A stretch of 64,000 bases of DNA, from NCBI GenBank assembly GCA_003212795.1, contig QCOV01000001.1:153321-217320 (forward strand), in the 5' to 3' direction. Origin of the DNA: OCS116 cluster bacterium AG-435-F03 (GTDB lineage Bacteria; Pseudomonadota; Alphaproteobacteria; MED-G09). The translations under genes were made by a program, and so were the position numbers. The notes beneath the pieces are model-generated. The model saw only the letters and a program-made list of their open reading frames with translations, had not been told where the DNA came from and ran no database searches. This document shows positions 40,469 to 48,603 of the stretch, piece after piece (position 1 is the stretch's first letter; each line of letters begins with the position of its first letter).

Positions 40469-42377
40469 AAGAAAAAGTAAAAAAAGAGATAATCAAAGCC
40501 AAGGTTCTGAATCAGCCTTAATAGATATGTCCAATAGAGATGTAAAAAAAATGATAAAGGCTGCAAAGTCTCAAGGGTTTGTAACTTATGAACAGTTAAA
40601 CAAAGTAACATCTGCTGAAAGTCTGACATCAGAACAAATAGAGGATGTTATGTCTATGCTATCTGAAATGGGTATTAATGTTATCGAGAATGATGAAGAT
40701 GAACAATCAAGCGAAATAACTCCAACAAATAAGAAAACCAAGACTGAAAGAGCTGATAGAACTGATGATCCTGTCAGGATGTATCTGCGTGAGATGGGTT
40801 CTGTAGATCTTCTATCAAGAGAGGGAGAAATAGCTATAGCCAAAAGAATTGAGGCTGGAAAAGAAGCAATGATTGAGGGGCTATGTGAAAGTCCATTAAC
40901 ATTTCAAGCCATAATTATTTGGAGAGATGAATTGAATGAAGGTCAGGTACTTTTGAGAGATATTATTGATTTAGAGGCTTCATATGAAGGACCAGATGCA
41001 AAAAATAAAAAAATTGTGATTGATAAAGCAGATGAAGAAAAAAAAGAAAAAGATGATAATGAGAAAGCTGAATCTGAAGGATCTGATAGTGATAATGATT
41101 ATGATAATAATTTATCATTAGCCGCTATGGAAGCTGAACTTAAACCAGATGTTTTTGATATCTTTGACTCCATTTCCAATAAATATAAAAAGCTAAGAAA
41201 GCTTCAAGACAAAAGAAATGAATTTAAAAAACAAAAGAAAGATTTAACTTCACGTCAACTGGACACTTACAATGATTATTCATCTGAATTGAAAGATCTA
41301 ATGAAAAGACTATCTCTAAATCCAAATAGAATAGAAGCTCTCCTTGATCATTTATATGATATTAATAAAAGGTTAGTAGATTTAGAAATTTCGCTATGGA
41401 AACTTGCCAATTCTTCTGGGATAGATCGTAAGGATTTTTTGAAAGAATATCATGGTAATGAGTTAGACCCAACTTGGATTAATCGCGTTGTTAGACTTAA
41501 AAGAGATGGATGGCAGAATTTTGTTAAAGAAAACAGAAAAAGCATTAAATCTATTTTTACGGATATTCATGATCTTTCAGATGAGACTGGTCTTGAGATT
41601 GAAGAGTTTAGGAAAATAGTTTTAAAAGTTCAAAAAGGTGAAAGAGAAGCTGCTGTTGCAAAAAAAGAAATGGTTGAAGCAAATTTAAGATTAGTAATAT
41701 CTATTGCAAAAAAATATACTAATCGAGGTCTGCAGTTTCTTGATCTAATTCAAGAAGGAAATATTGGGTTAATGAAAGCAGTAGATAAATTTGAATATAG
41801 AAGAGGTTATAAGTTTTCGACATATGCAACCTGGTGGATAAGGCAAGCTATTACCAGATCCATTGCCGACCAAGCAAGAACTATTAGAATTCCTGTTCAT
41901 ATGATTGAAACAATTAATAAATTGGTTAGGACATCAAGACAAATTTTACATGAAATAGGTAGAGAGCCTACACCTGAAGAATTATCTGAAAAACTCCAAA
42001 TGCCTCTTGATAAAGTTAGAAAAGTATTAAAAATCGCCAAAGAACCTATATCTCTTGAGACGCCAGTAGGTGATGAAGAGGATAGTTATTTAGGAGATTT
42101 TATTGAAGATAAAAATGTTTTATTGCCTGTCGATGCTGCAATACAAGCTAATTTAAGAGAAACTACAACTAAAGTCCTTGCAATGTTAACTCCAAGAGAA
42201 GAAAGAGTTTTAAGAATGAGATTTGGTATTGGGATGAATACTGATCATACACTTGAGGAAGTAGGTCAACAATTTTCAGTTACAAGAGAAAGAATAAGAC
42301 AAATAGAAGCAAAAGCACTGAGAAAATTAAAGCATCCTACTAGATCCAAAAAATTACGTAGCTTTCTTGATAATTAA
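40458..42377 (+). CDS. rpoD: RNA polymerase sigma factor RpoD (sigma-70)
   Basis: Primary sigma factor, 639 residues. Region 1.1 is near the N-terminus, followed by [17 protein letters not shown] (1.2) near residue 100, a charged non-conserved region with a poly-acidic insert near 190-215, region 2 ([45 protein letters not shown]), region 3, and region 4 with the helix-turn-helix ([21 protein letters not shown] in part). It overlaps dnaG by 11 bp. A tRNA gene follows after 17 bp. Confidence 0.97.
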   Translation: MANKRKSKKRDNQSQGSESALIDMSNRDVKKMIKAAKSQGFVTYEQLNKVTSAESLTSEQIEDVMSMLSEMGINVIENDEDEQSSEITPTNKKTKTERADRTDDPVRMYLREMGSVDLLSREGEIAIAKRIEAGKEAMIEGLCESPLTFQAIIIWRDELNEGQVLLRDIIDLEASYEGPDAKNKKIVIDKADEEKKEKDDNEKAESEGSDSDNDYDNNLSLAAMEAELKPDVFDIFDSISNKYKKLRKLQDKRNEFKKQKKDLTSRQLDTYNDYSSELKDLMKRLSLNPNRIEALLDHLYDINKRLVDLEISLWKLANSSGIDRKDFLKEYHGNELDPTWINRVVRLKRDGWQNFVKENRKSIKSIFTDIHDLSDETGLEIEEFRKIVLKVQKGEREAAVAKKEMVEANLRLVISIAKKYTNRGLQFLDLIQEGNIGLMKAVDKFEYRRGYKFSTYATWWIRQAITRSIADQARTIRIPVHMIETINKLVRTSRQILHEIGREPTPEELSEKLQMPLDKVRKVLKIAKEPISLETPVGDEEDSYLGDFIEDKNVLLPVDAAIQANLRETTTKVLAMLTPREERVLRMRFGIGMNTDHTLEEVGQQFSVTRERIRQIEAKALRKLKHPTRSKKLRSFLDN

Positions 42378-42394
42378 AATATAAAAGATTATAG

Positions 42395-42471
42395 GGGCCT
42401 GTAGCTCAGTTGGTTAGAGCAAACCGCTCATAACGGTTCGGTCGCAGGTTCGAATCCTGCCAGGCCCACCA
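42395..42471 (+). tRNA. tRNA with anticodon CAT, likely tRNA-Ile2 (lysidine-modified)
   Basis: A complete 77-nt cloverleaf: acceptor GGGCCTG paired with CAGGCCC, D arm GCTC/GAGC, anticodon stem AACCG/CGGTT with loop CTCATAA, T arm GCAGG/CCTGC with TTCGAAT, and encoded CCA. The anticodon is CAT. The body, especially GCTCATAACGGTTCGGTCGC, resembles isoleucine tRNA of the minor AUA type (E. coli ileX) more than elongator or initiator methionine tRNAs, so TilS would convert C34 to lysidine. It sits 17 bp after rpoD and 14 bp before ettA. Confidence 0.9.
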
Positions 42472-42485
42472 TTAAAGGGATTAGG

Positions 42486-44141
42486 ATGGCATCTTACCAA
42501 TATATTTTTTCTCTAGAAAATCTGTCTAAAACTTGGTCTGGAGGTAAAACACTTTTTGAAAATATTAATTTATCTTTTTTGCCAAATGCTAAAATTGGTA
42601 TTGTAGGTATAAATGGTTCAGGTAAGTCGACTTTTCTTAAAATTTTATCTGGCATAGATAAAGAATATAATGGTGAAATTATTGCTGCTAAGGGCATTAA
42701 AGTAGGTTACCTACCTCAAGAACCTGACTTAGATCATACAAAAAATGTTTATGAAAATGTTTGCGAAGGGGCTATCGAAAAACTTTCATTAATTGAAAAA
42801 TATAATGAACTATCCATGAATTATTCTGAAGATATTGCAGATGATTTAGCTAAATTACAGGATGAAATAGAGGCAAAAGATTTATGGGATCTTGATTCAA
42901 AGATTGAACAGGCTATGAATGCTTTGCGATGCCCTGAAAAGACCATGAATATTAATAATTTATCGGGAGGTGAAAAAAGACGAGTTGCTATTTGTAAGTT
43001 GCTTCTTGAAGAGCCAGATTTACTTTTACTTGATGAGCCAACCAATCATCTAGACCCAGAAACAGTCTCTTGGTTAGAGAATTATCTTAAAAATTATAAG
43101 GGTACAGTTATATTGATTACTCATGATAGGTTTTTTCTTGATAATATTACCGAATGGATACTTGAGTTAGATAGAGGAAAAGCAATTCCTTATGAAGGAA
43201 ACTATAGTAAATGGCTAATTCAGAAACAAAAAAGAATTGAATTAGAAGCTAAACATGAAAATGCAAGATTAAGAAGATTAAAGAGTGAAGTTAATTGGAT
43301 TTCATCATCTCCTAAAGCTAGGCAATCTAAATCGAAAGCAAGAATTAACAACTATGAGTCTCTTTTAAATAAAGAAAATATTCAATCTATAGATGACCCT
43401 CAAATTATAATTCCAACTGCACCAAGGCTTGGAGATCTGGTAATTGAAACAAATAATTTAAAGAAAGTTATAGAAGATAAAGTACTTTTTGAGGATCTCT
43501 CTATCAAAGTTCCAAAAGGAGCTATAGTTGGAATTATAGGTGCTAATGGCGCAGGTAAAACAACACTTTTTAATATTATTTCAGATAAATTAGATTCAAC
43601 AGCTGGATCGGTAAGATTAGGCGAAACAGTTAATTTAAGTTATGTAGATCAATCAAGAGAAACTCTTGACCCCGGTAAAACAGTTTGGGAAGAAATTTCA
43701 GAAGGAAATGATGTTGTTGAAATTAATTCAACAACAATTAATACACGTGCTTACACCAGTTCGTTTAATTTTAAAGGCTCTGATCAGCAAAAAAAGGTAG
43801 GAAAATTATCTGGGGGAGAACGAAATAGAATTCACCTCGCCAAAGCACTTAAATCTGGCGCTAATGTGCTATTACTTGATGAACCAACAAATGATTTAGA
43901 TGTAGAGACATTATTTGCCTTAGAGTATGCGTTAGATAAGTTTTCAGGCTGCGCAATGATAATTAGTCATGATAGGTGGTTTTTAGATAGAATATGCACA
44001 CACATACTAGCTTTTGAAGGTAATAGCAGTATTGAATGGTTCGAGGGAAGTTATTCAGATTATTCGGTAGATAGAAAAAATCGATTAGGTGAAGAAAGTG
44101 AAATCCCCTCGCGAATTAAATATAAAAAATTTTCAAGATAA
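42486..44141 (+). CDS. ettA: Energy-dependent translational throttle protein EttA (ABC-F)
   Basis: Soluble ABC-F ATPase that binds the ribosomal E site and gates elongation with the ATP level. It has 551 residues and two ATPase domains: Walker A GINGSGKST near residue 42 and GANGAGKTT near 356; signatures LSGGEKRRVAICK and LSGGERNRIHLAK; and Walker B LLLLDEPTN twice. The arm and linker (WISSSPKARQSKSKAR near 275-290) match EttA. An AAAGGGATTAGG ribosome site precedes it. Its stop abuts that of mlaC. Confidence 0.95.
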   Translation: MASYQYIFSLENLSKTWSGGKTLFENINLSFLPNAKIGIVGINGSGKSTFLKILSGIDKEYNGEIIAAKGIKVGYLPQEPDLDHTKNVYENVCEGAIEKLSLIEKYNELSMNYSEDIADDLAKLQDEIEAKDLWDLDSKIEQAMNALRCPEKTMNINNLSGGEKRRVAICKLLLEEPDLLLLDEPTNHLDPETVSWLENYLKNYKGTVILITHDRFFLDNITEWILELDRGKAIPYEGNYSKWLIQKQKRIELEAKHENARLRRLKSEVNWISSSPKARQSKSKARINNYESLLNKENIQSIDDPQIIIPTAPRLGDLVIETNNLKKVIEDKVLFEDLSIKVPKGAIVGIIGANGAGKTTLFNIISDKLDSTAGSVRLGETVNLSYVDQSRETLDPGKTVWEEISEGNDVVEINSTTINTRAYTSSFNFKGSDQQKKVGKLSGGERNRIHLAKALKSGANVLLLDEPTNDLDVETLFALEYALDKFSGCAMIISHDRWFLDRICTHILAFEGNSSIEWFEGSYSDYSVDRKNRLGEESEIPSRIKYKKFSR

Positions 44142-44747
44142 TTACTTACTTAATTGTTTTTTTAATCTATCCATTAATTTATCAATATTTCCATTATTTT
44201 TACTTAAAAAAGATGTAAATGTTGACCTTTGTTCTTGAGCCATCCAAATTCCAACAACACGTATATCAAATATTTTAAAATTACCGTCTTGTTTTTTAAT
44301 AAGTCTCCAATCAATTTTTGTTGGATTTGGGTCATTTAAAAATTGAATTGAAGTTTTTACTATGATTCCCGATCTTCCATTATCAGTTGAGCTAAGAATA
44401 CTAAAATCACCTGATGGAAAGGAAGCTAATCTAATAGAATAAATTTCTGATACAAATCTTTTAATTAGATTTATATATTCGGTTTTTTGGACAGAATCTA
44501 AATTTCTTCTGTAAGGCCCTAGCACAAATAATGATATTTCTCTTACAGCCAAATTAGATAAAAAGATATTTGTAATATTTTCTACCTTCTCATCAGTACT
44601 TTTATTTTTATTTCCAAGAACATCAAGAGTTTCTTGGGCTATATATGTGACATAATCTTCAGGTGATAAAATTTTACTATCAGATAGGGCAGAATTAACT
44701 GGTAGAAAAGAGAATAATAAAAATAATATTAAAATCTTTTTAATCAT
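44142..44747 (-). CDS. mlaC: Phospholipid-binding protein MlaC (Ttg2D family)
   Basis: Periplasmic carrier that moves phospholipids between the outer-membrane MlaA complex and the inner-membrane transporter. 201 residues with a signal peptide (about 1-22). The core has ILGPYRRNLDSVQKTEYI-type features (seen as FVLGPYRRNLDSVQK) and IFDIRVVGIWMAQEQRSTF near 165-180, typical of the Tol-tolerance/MlaC family. It overlaps mlaA by 8 bp; no mlaEFD genes are in the window. Confidence 0.9.
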   Translation of the reverse strand: MIKKILILFLLFSFLPVNSALSDSKILSPEDYVTYIAQETLDVLGNKNKSTDEKVENITNIFLSNLAVREISLFVLGPYRRNLDSVQKTEYINLIKRFVSEIYSIRLASFPSGDFSILSSTDNGRSGIIVKTSIQFLNDPNPTKIDWRLIKKQDGNFKIFDIRVVGIWMAQEQRSTFTSFLSKNNGNIDKLMDRLKKQLSK

Positions 44748-45483
44748 TTTTATTTTCTACTTCTAGGGATTCAAAAAAATCATCAAATACTTGTTCATCT
44801 AAACTTTCATTTAGACCAGAAGACCTGCTTTGATAGTATATTGATTTTAAAGAACTATAATAATCTATTGATGTTTCTCGTAAATTATCAATAGTCTCCA
44901 TATTTCCTGATCTTGCTGAAACAGCATATAACATAGTAGGTGAAATTCTTATTATATCATCCTCATCTTTAAGAAAATAATTAAGTGGATTTAAACCTAT
45001 GTCAATTATGCTTCCAGCAAGATGACGTGAAGATCTTGGTCCAATGAAAGGTAGGACCAAATAATTACCTTCACCTGCCCCCCACTTTTCAAGAGTTTTA
45101 TCAAAATCAGTATCATTTCTTTTTAAATTTAATTGATCTGCTAAATCAAATGTACCCAGAAGACCAAAGGAAGAATTAATAATAAAGCGCATTAAACTCG
45201 ATAAGGCATTTTTAATCTCACCTTGTAAAATATAATTAGTAAAGTTGATTGGCTCTCCCGAGTTTTGAAGTATATTTGAAATTCCAACTTCTATAGGGTT
45301 TGGCAATAAGCTATATCCAACAGAAACAGGCCTTAATAAATAAACATCAATTTTATCATTAAACTCATGAATACTTCTATTAGAATTTTCGTATGGATCA
45401 GACATATCTGAATTACTGTAAGAAGCGGGTGAGGCTATTACAATTAAGAAAAAGATTAGATTTATTTTAAAAATTTTTATCAA
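44740..45483 (-). CDS. mlaA: MlaA/VacJ family outer-membrane lipid asymmetry protein
   Basis: Removes misplaced phospholipids from the outer leaflet of the outer membrane. 247 residues; a signal-like N-terminus, then DPYENSNRSIHEFNDKID near residue 30, PLN-type GEPINFTNYILQG near 75 and LPFIGPRSSRHLAGS near 145, which define the family. Unlike most members there is no lipobox cysteine: the end of the leader reads IASPASYSNSD and I find no Cys in the protein. It pairs with mlaC downstream. Confidence 0.9.
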   Translation of the reverse strand: MIKIFKINLIFFLIVIASPASYSNSDMSDPYENSNRSIHEFNDKIDVYLLRPVSVGYSLLPNPIEVGISNILQNSGEPINFTNYILQGEIKNALSSLMRFIINSSFGLLGTFDLADQLNLKRNDTDFDKTLEKWGAGEGNYLVLPFIGPRSSRHLAGSIIDIGLNPLNYFLKDEDDIIRISPTMLYAVSARSGNMETIDNLRETSIDYYSSLKSIYYQSRSSGLNESLDEQVFDDFFESLEVENKND

Positions 45484-45506
45484 CTAAAACCTATTTAAAA
45501 ATAACA

Positions 45507-46307
45507 CTATAATTTTATCTCCTCAACTCTCTCAATTATTTTATCATGTAGGCCCTCACATGTACCTATAATTGATTTTTTTGATATATTTTTAAGATTA
45601 TATATTAATTGATTCCCTTTGTGATCTGTAACTTTTCCGCCAGATTCAGTAATTAATAAATCACCAGCAGCAATATCCCAATCTGATTTAGTGTTTAATG
45701 CCATCATCGAGTCAAATCGACCGCTGGAAACAAGAGCCATTCGGTATGCTATAGAATTTTTATTATCAATAAACATTTTTGGCCAAGGCCTTTTCCAAGC
45801 AGGGTGTGAAAACATTGGTTTGAATGCACACATTTTTGAGTTTTCAAGTTTTGATGTTTTTGTTGTTCTAATTTTTTTTGAATTTAACCATGAGCCTTTA
45901 TTTTTTTCAGCCTCAAATAATTCTTCATTTATTGGGTTGTATATAACAGCTGAAATTGGTCTTCCATATTTTATTAAAGCAATTGCAATACAAAAATCTT
46001 TTTTACCAGTAAGAAAAGATTTAGTACCATCTATAGGGTCCACTATTAGTGTTTTTTCATAATCCAATCTAGAATAATCATCTTTATTTTCTTCAGACAG
46101 CCAGCCGGTATTTGGTATTTTCTTTTTTAATTCTAACTGAAGGAAATTATCAATTTCGATATCAGCTTCTGATACATCTGTGCCGTCTTCTTTTTTCCAT
46201 ACATTGGGTTTATTATTGAACCATTTAAGAGCAATTTTACCTCCTTCAATAATTGTTTCCTTAATTATATTATGTTCTTTAGAGAAATTTAGATGAGCTG
46301 TATTCAT
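45507..46307 (-). CDS. Inositol monophosphatase family protein (likely histidinol-phosphatase or nucleotidase)
   Basis: Mg2+-dependent phosphatase of 266 residues. Metal-site motifs: WLSEENKDD near residue 68, DPIDGTKSFLTG near 90 and SDWDIAAGDLLITESGG near 207-223. The family includes inositol monophosphatase, 3'(2'),5'-bisphosphate nucleotidase and HisN-type histidinol-phosphate phosphatase; motifs alone do not separate them. It lies between mlaA (23 bp) and mutY (11 bp) on the same strand. Confidence 0.85.
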   Translation of the reverse strand: MNTAHLNFSKEHNIIKETIIEGGKIALKWFNNKPNVWKKEDGTDVSEADIEIDNFLQLELKKKIPNTGWLSEENKDDYSRLDYEKTLIVDPIDGTKSFLTGKKDFCIAIALIKYGRPISAVIYNPINEELFEAEKNKGSWLNSKKIRTTKTSKLENSKMCAFKPMFSHPAWKRPWPKMFIDNKNSIAYRMALVSSGRFDSMMALNTKSDWDIAAGDLLITESGGKVTDHKGNQLIYNLKNISKKSIIGTCEGLHDKIIERVEEIKL

Positions 46308-46318
46308 TTTAAATAAAT

Positions 46319-47377
46319 TTAGTGATTAGTATTTGAGAAAACATGTTTATAAACTTTCTTCATCAAGCTTGGCAAGTTCAGGTCAGAAATATCATTTTCT
46401 TTTTTCCAAATACCTTCTAACTTTTTTTCATTAACATCTCTACATATATAAATTTTTAATGATAATTGAAAATGAGAAAAAGTATGCAATACATTGCCAG
46501 TGACTGGCTTCCAATTTCCTTTAATAGGAAATGATATTTCTTTTCTAGTTTTTTTATTTTTAGTAATCCAATCAGAAGATGGAAATTCTAACATACCAGG
46601 CAATAACCCCGTCAAGGGTCTTCTACGAAGAAAAACTCTATTCTGATTTGATACAATCCAAAACAAATAAGCTTCTCTAATTTTTATTGGTTTTTTTATT
46701 TTTTTAATTGGTATCAAATTTGTTAAGTTGTTTTTGTAAGAATAACAAAATTTTTTAATAGGACATAAATTGCACTTAGGATTATTTGGCTTACAAATTG
46801 CTGAACCTAAATCCATCATTCCTTGAACATAGTCTCCGCTTCTATTATCTGGACATAGTTCTTCAGAAATTTTTATTAACTCTTTTTTAACCTTATCCTT
46901 TGGTTTTTTGATGCCTTGTATTCTTAGAATTATTCTTTCTATATTAGAGTCAATTACCGAAGCTTTTTTATCATAAGCAATTGTTAATATTGCGCCTGCA
47001 GTATATGGACCAATTCCAGGTAATTTTATTAACTCTTCATAATTATCAGGTATTTTGTCGTTATATTCTTTGTTGACTATTTTTGCAGTTTTATGAATAT
47101 TTTTTGCTCTTGAGTAATAGCCCAATCCTGACCATGCATCCATTATATCTTCGACATTACTTTCAGAAAGTTTTTTAATTGTTGGCCATTTTGAAATGAA
47201 TTTATGAAAGTATGGGATCACAGCCTCAACAGTAGTTTGCTGTAACATGATCTCTGATATCCATGTTTGGTATGGATTTAAATCGTTTTTTGATTTTCTC
47301 CAGGGTAAATCCCTTTTGTTTTTATCATACCAAATTAAGATTTTTTTTGATAAATTATCTTTTATTGAAACTTTCAT
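46319..47377 (-). CDS. mutY: A/G-specific adenine glycosylase
   Basis: Removes adenine mispaired with 8-oxoguanine. 352 residues: EIMLQQTTVEAVIPYF near residue 41 with the catalytic Glu, helix-hairpin-helix LPGIGPYTAGAI near 118, VIDSNIERI with the catalytic Asp near 140, the [4Fe-4S] cluster C-x6-C-x2-C-x5-C (ICKPNNPKCNLCPIKKFC) near 190-210, and a C-terminal NUDIX-like domain. Divergent from the DUF721 gene with no space between them. Confidence 0.96.
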   Translation of the reverse strand: MKVSIKDNLSKKILIWYDKNKRDLPWRKSKNDLNPYQTWISEIMLQQTTVEAVIPYFHKFISKWPTIKKLSESNVEDIMDAWSGLGYYSRAKNIHKTAKIVNKEYNDKIPDNYEELIKLPGIGPYTAGAILTIAYDKKASVIDSNIERIILRIQGIKKPKDKVKKELIKISEELCPDNRSGDYVQGMMDLGSAICKPNNPKCNLCPIKKFCYSYKNNLTNLIPIKKIKKPIKIREAYLFWIVSNQNRVFLRRRPLTGLLPGMLEFPSSDWITKNKKTRKEISFPIKGNWKPVTGNVLHTFSHFQLSLKIYICRDVNEKKLEGIWKKENDISDLNLPSLMKKVYKHVFSNTNH

Positions 47378-47378
47378 A

Positions 47379-47885
47379 ATTTGTGAGACTCAAATAACTA
47401 AAAAAACAAATGATAAAAATTTTTTTCCAACTAAGCAACTCAGTTGGTACATTTCTAAAATTTCTAAACCTTTTTTCAATAAGCAAGGTTTTGTAAAAAG
47501 TTATATAATTGATAACTGGAAAGAAATTGTTGGAGAAGAGTATTATAAAAAATCTATACCTGAAAAATTAAGAATTCAAAAAGGTGGTGGAGTTTTAACT
47601 ATTGCTACAGATGGAGCGACATCTACAGAAATGGAATATATCAAAACTGATATTATACAAAAAATTAATGATTATTATGGGTATCGAGCAGTTAATAGAA
47701 TTAGATTTCGAAACTCTTTTATCCAAGATGAAATAAAAGAGAAAAAGTCAAAAAAAGAAAATAGTAAAAATTTAAATACAAAAAATGAAAGGGTTGATGC
47801 TTTTCTTGATAAAGTTGAAGAAAGTGAATTGAAAGAAGCAATTAACTCTTTAGGTAAAATTATAATTGGTAAAAATAACAAATAA
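47379..47885 (+). CDS. DUF721 protein (DciA-like helicase loader family), start uncertain
   Basis: The conserved part, KPFFNKQGFVKSYIIDNWKEIVG followed by YKKSIPEKLRI and GGVLTIATDG, places it in DUF721, whose studied members (DciA) load the DnaB helicase in bacteria without DnaC. The helical tail is charged and low complexity. Outside mutY the frame offers only ATA and ATT (47376, 47379); the track's ATG at 47247 and a TTG at 47316 lie antisense within mutY. I list the ATT as provisional start. It begins the DUF721-dsbA-smc run seen in many alphaproteobacteria. Confidence 0.78.
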   Translation: MCETQITKKTNDKNFFPTKQLSWYISKISKPFFNKQGFVKSYIIDNWKEIVGEEYYKKSIPEKLRIQKGGGVLTIATDGATSTEMEYIKTDIIQKINDYYGYRAVNRIRFRNSFIQDEIKEKKSKKENSKNLNTKNERVDAFLDKVEESELKEAINSLGKIIIGKNNK

Positions 47886-47902
47886 TATTAAGTGAGGTAA
47901 TT

Positions 47903-48586
47903 ATGGGTAAAAAAAATATAATTCTTGTGGTTGGTTTTGTTGTATTAGGTTTGATTCTTGCAATCTTTTTCCTCTCGCCAAATCAGCAATCATCAAATTT
48001 GACTGATAATATTAACGCATCAAGAGATTTATCTTCAAATATAAGTTTTTCCACTGGCGTTTCTGCAAATCTTGAAGGAGATCATATTTTAGGTTCAGAT
48101 GAATCTGAGAACATTATTGTTGAGTATGCCAGTCTTACATGCCCACATTGTGCTACTTTCCATGGAGACGTTTTCCCTAGAATAAAATCAGAATTAGTAG
48201 ACACCGGAAAAGTCAAATATATTTTTAGAGATTATCCTATAGACCCCCTTGCAATGGCCGGCTCAATGATAGCTCATTGCTCAGGGGATGCTATGTATTT
48301 TGGTGTAATTGATGTTCTTTTAAAAACACAGGAAGAATGGTTGTTTGATAATGAGAATCCCTATAATGGATTATTAAAGGTTGCACGTTTAGCTGGCTTA
48401 TCTGAAGAAGATGTTAAATTGTGTCTTAGTAATACTGAGTTGTTTAATATGATTGAAGGAAATCAAAGGTTAGCATCATCAAGGTTCGGAGTTAATAGCA
48501 CGCCTGCAGTTTTTGTTAATAACAAAAAAATATCATCATTAGATTTTGACACCATATTGACTGAGCTTGGTATTTCTAAGGATTAA
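47903..48586 (+). CDS. DsbA family thiol:disulfide protein (thioredoxin fold)
   Basis: Envelope oxidoreductase of 227 residues. One N-terminal membrane segment or signal anchor (about 5-25), then a DsbA-like domain with the active site CPHC in SLTCPHCATFHGDVFP near residue 78 and the cis-proline loop NSTPAVFVNNKK near 202. A lone cysteine follows in IAHCSG. GAGGTAATT ribosome site before the ATG. It precedes smc by 17 bp, as commonly in alphaproteobacteria. Probably forms or isomerises disulfides; partner unknown. Confidence 0.9.
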   Translation: MGKKNIILVVGFVVLGLILAIFFLSPNQQSSNLTDNINASRDLSSNISFSTGVSANLEGDHILGSDESENIIVEYASLTCPHCATFHGDVFPRIKSELVDTGKVKYIFRDYPIDPLAMAGSMIAHCSGDAMYFGVIDVLLKTQEEWLFDNENPYNGLLKVARLAGLSEEDVKLCLSNTELFNMIEGNQRLASSRFGVNSTPAVFVNNKKISSLDFDTILTELGISKD

Positions 48587-48603
48587 ATTAATATAGGGAG
48601 TAA

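Noticed and set aside
40327-40629. Reverse ORF of 100 residues across the dnaG/rpoD junction
   Set aside because: Antisense to both conserved genes, very Leu/Phe/Ser-rich, no ribosome site noticed.
42395-42471. Reading the tRNA as elongator or initiator methionine
   Set aside because: The CAT anticodon allows it, but the body resembles ileX-type tRNA, and the acceptor lacks the first-pair mismatch of initiator tRNA.
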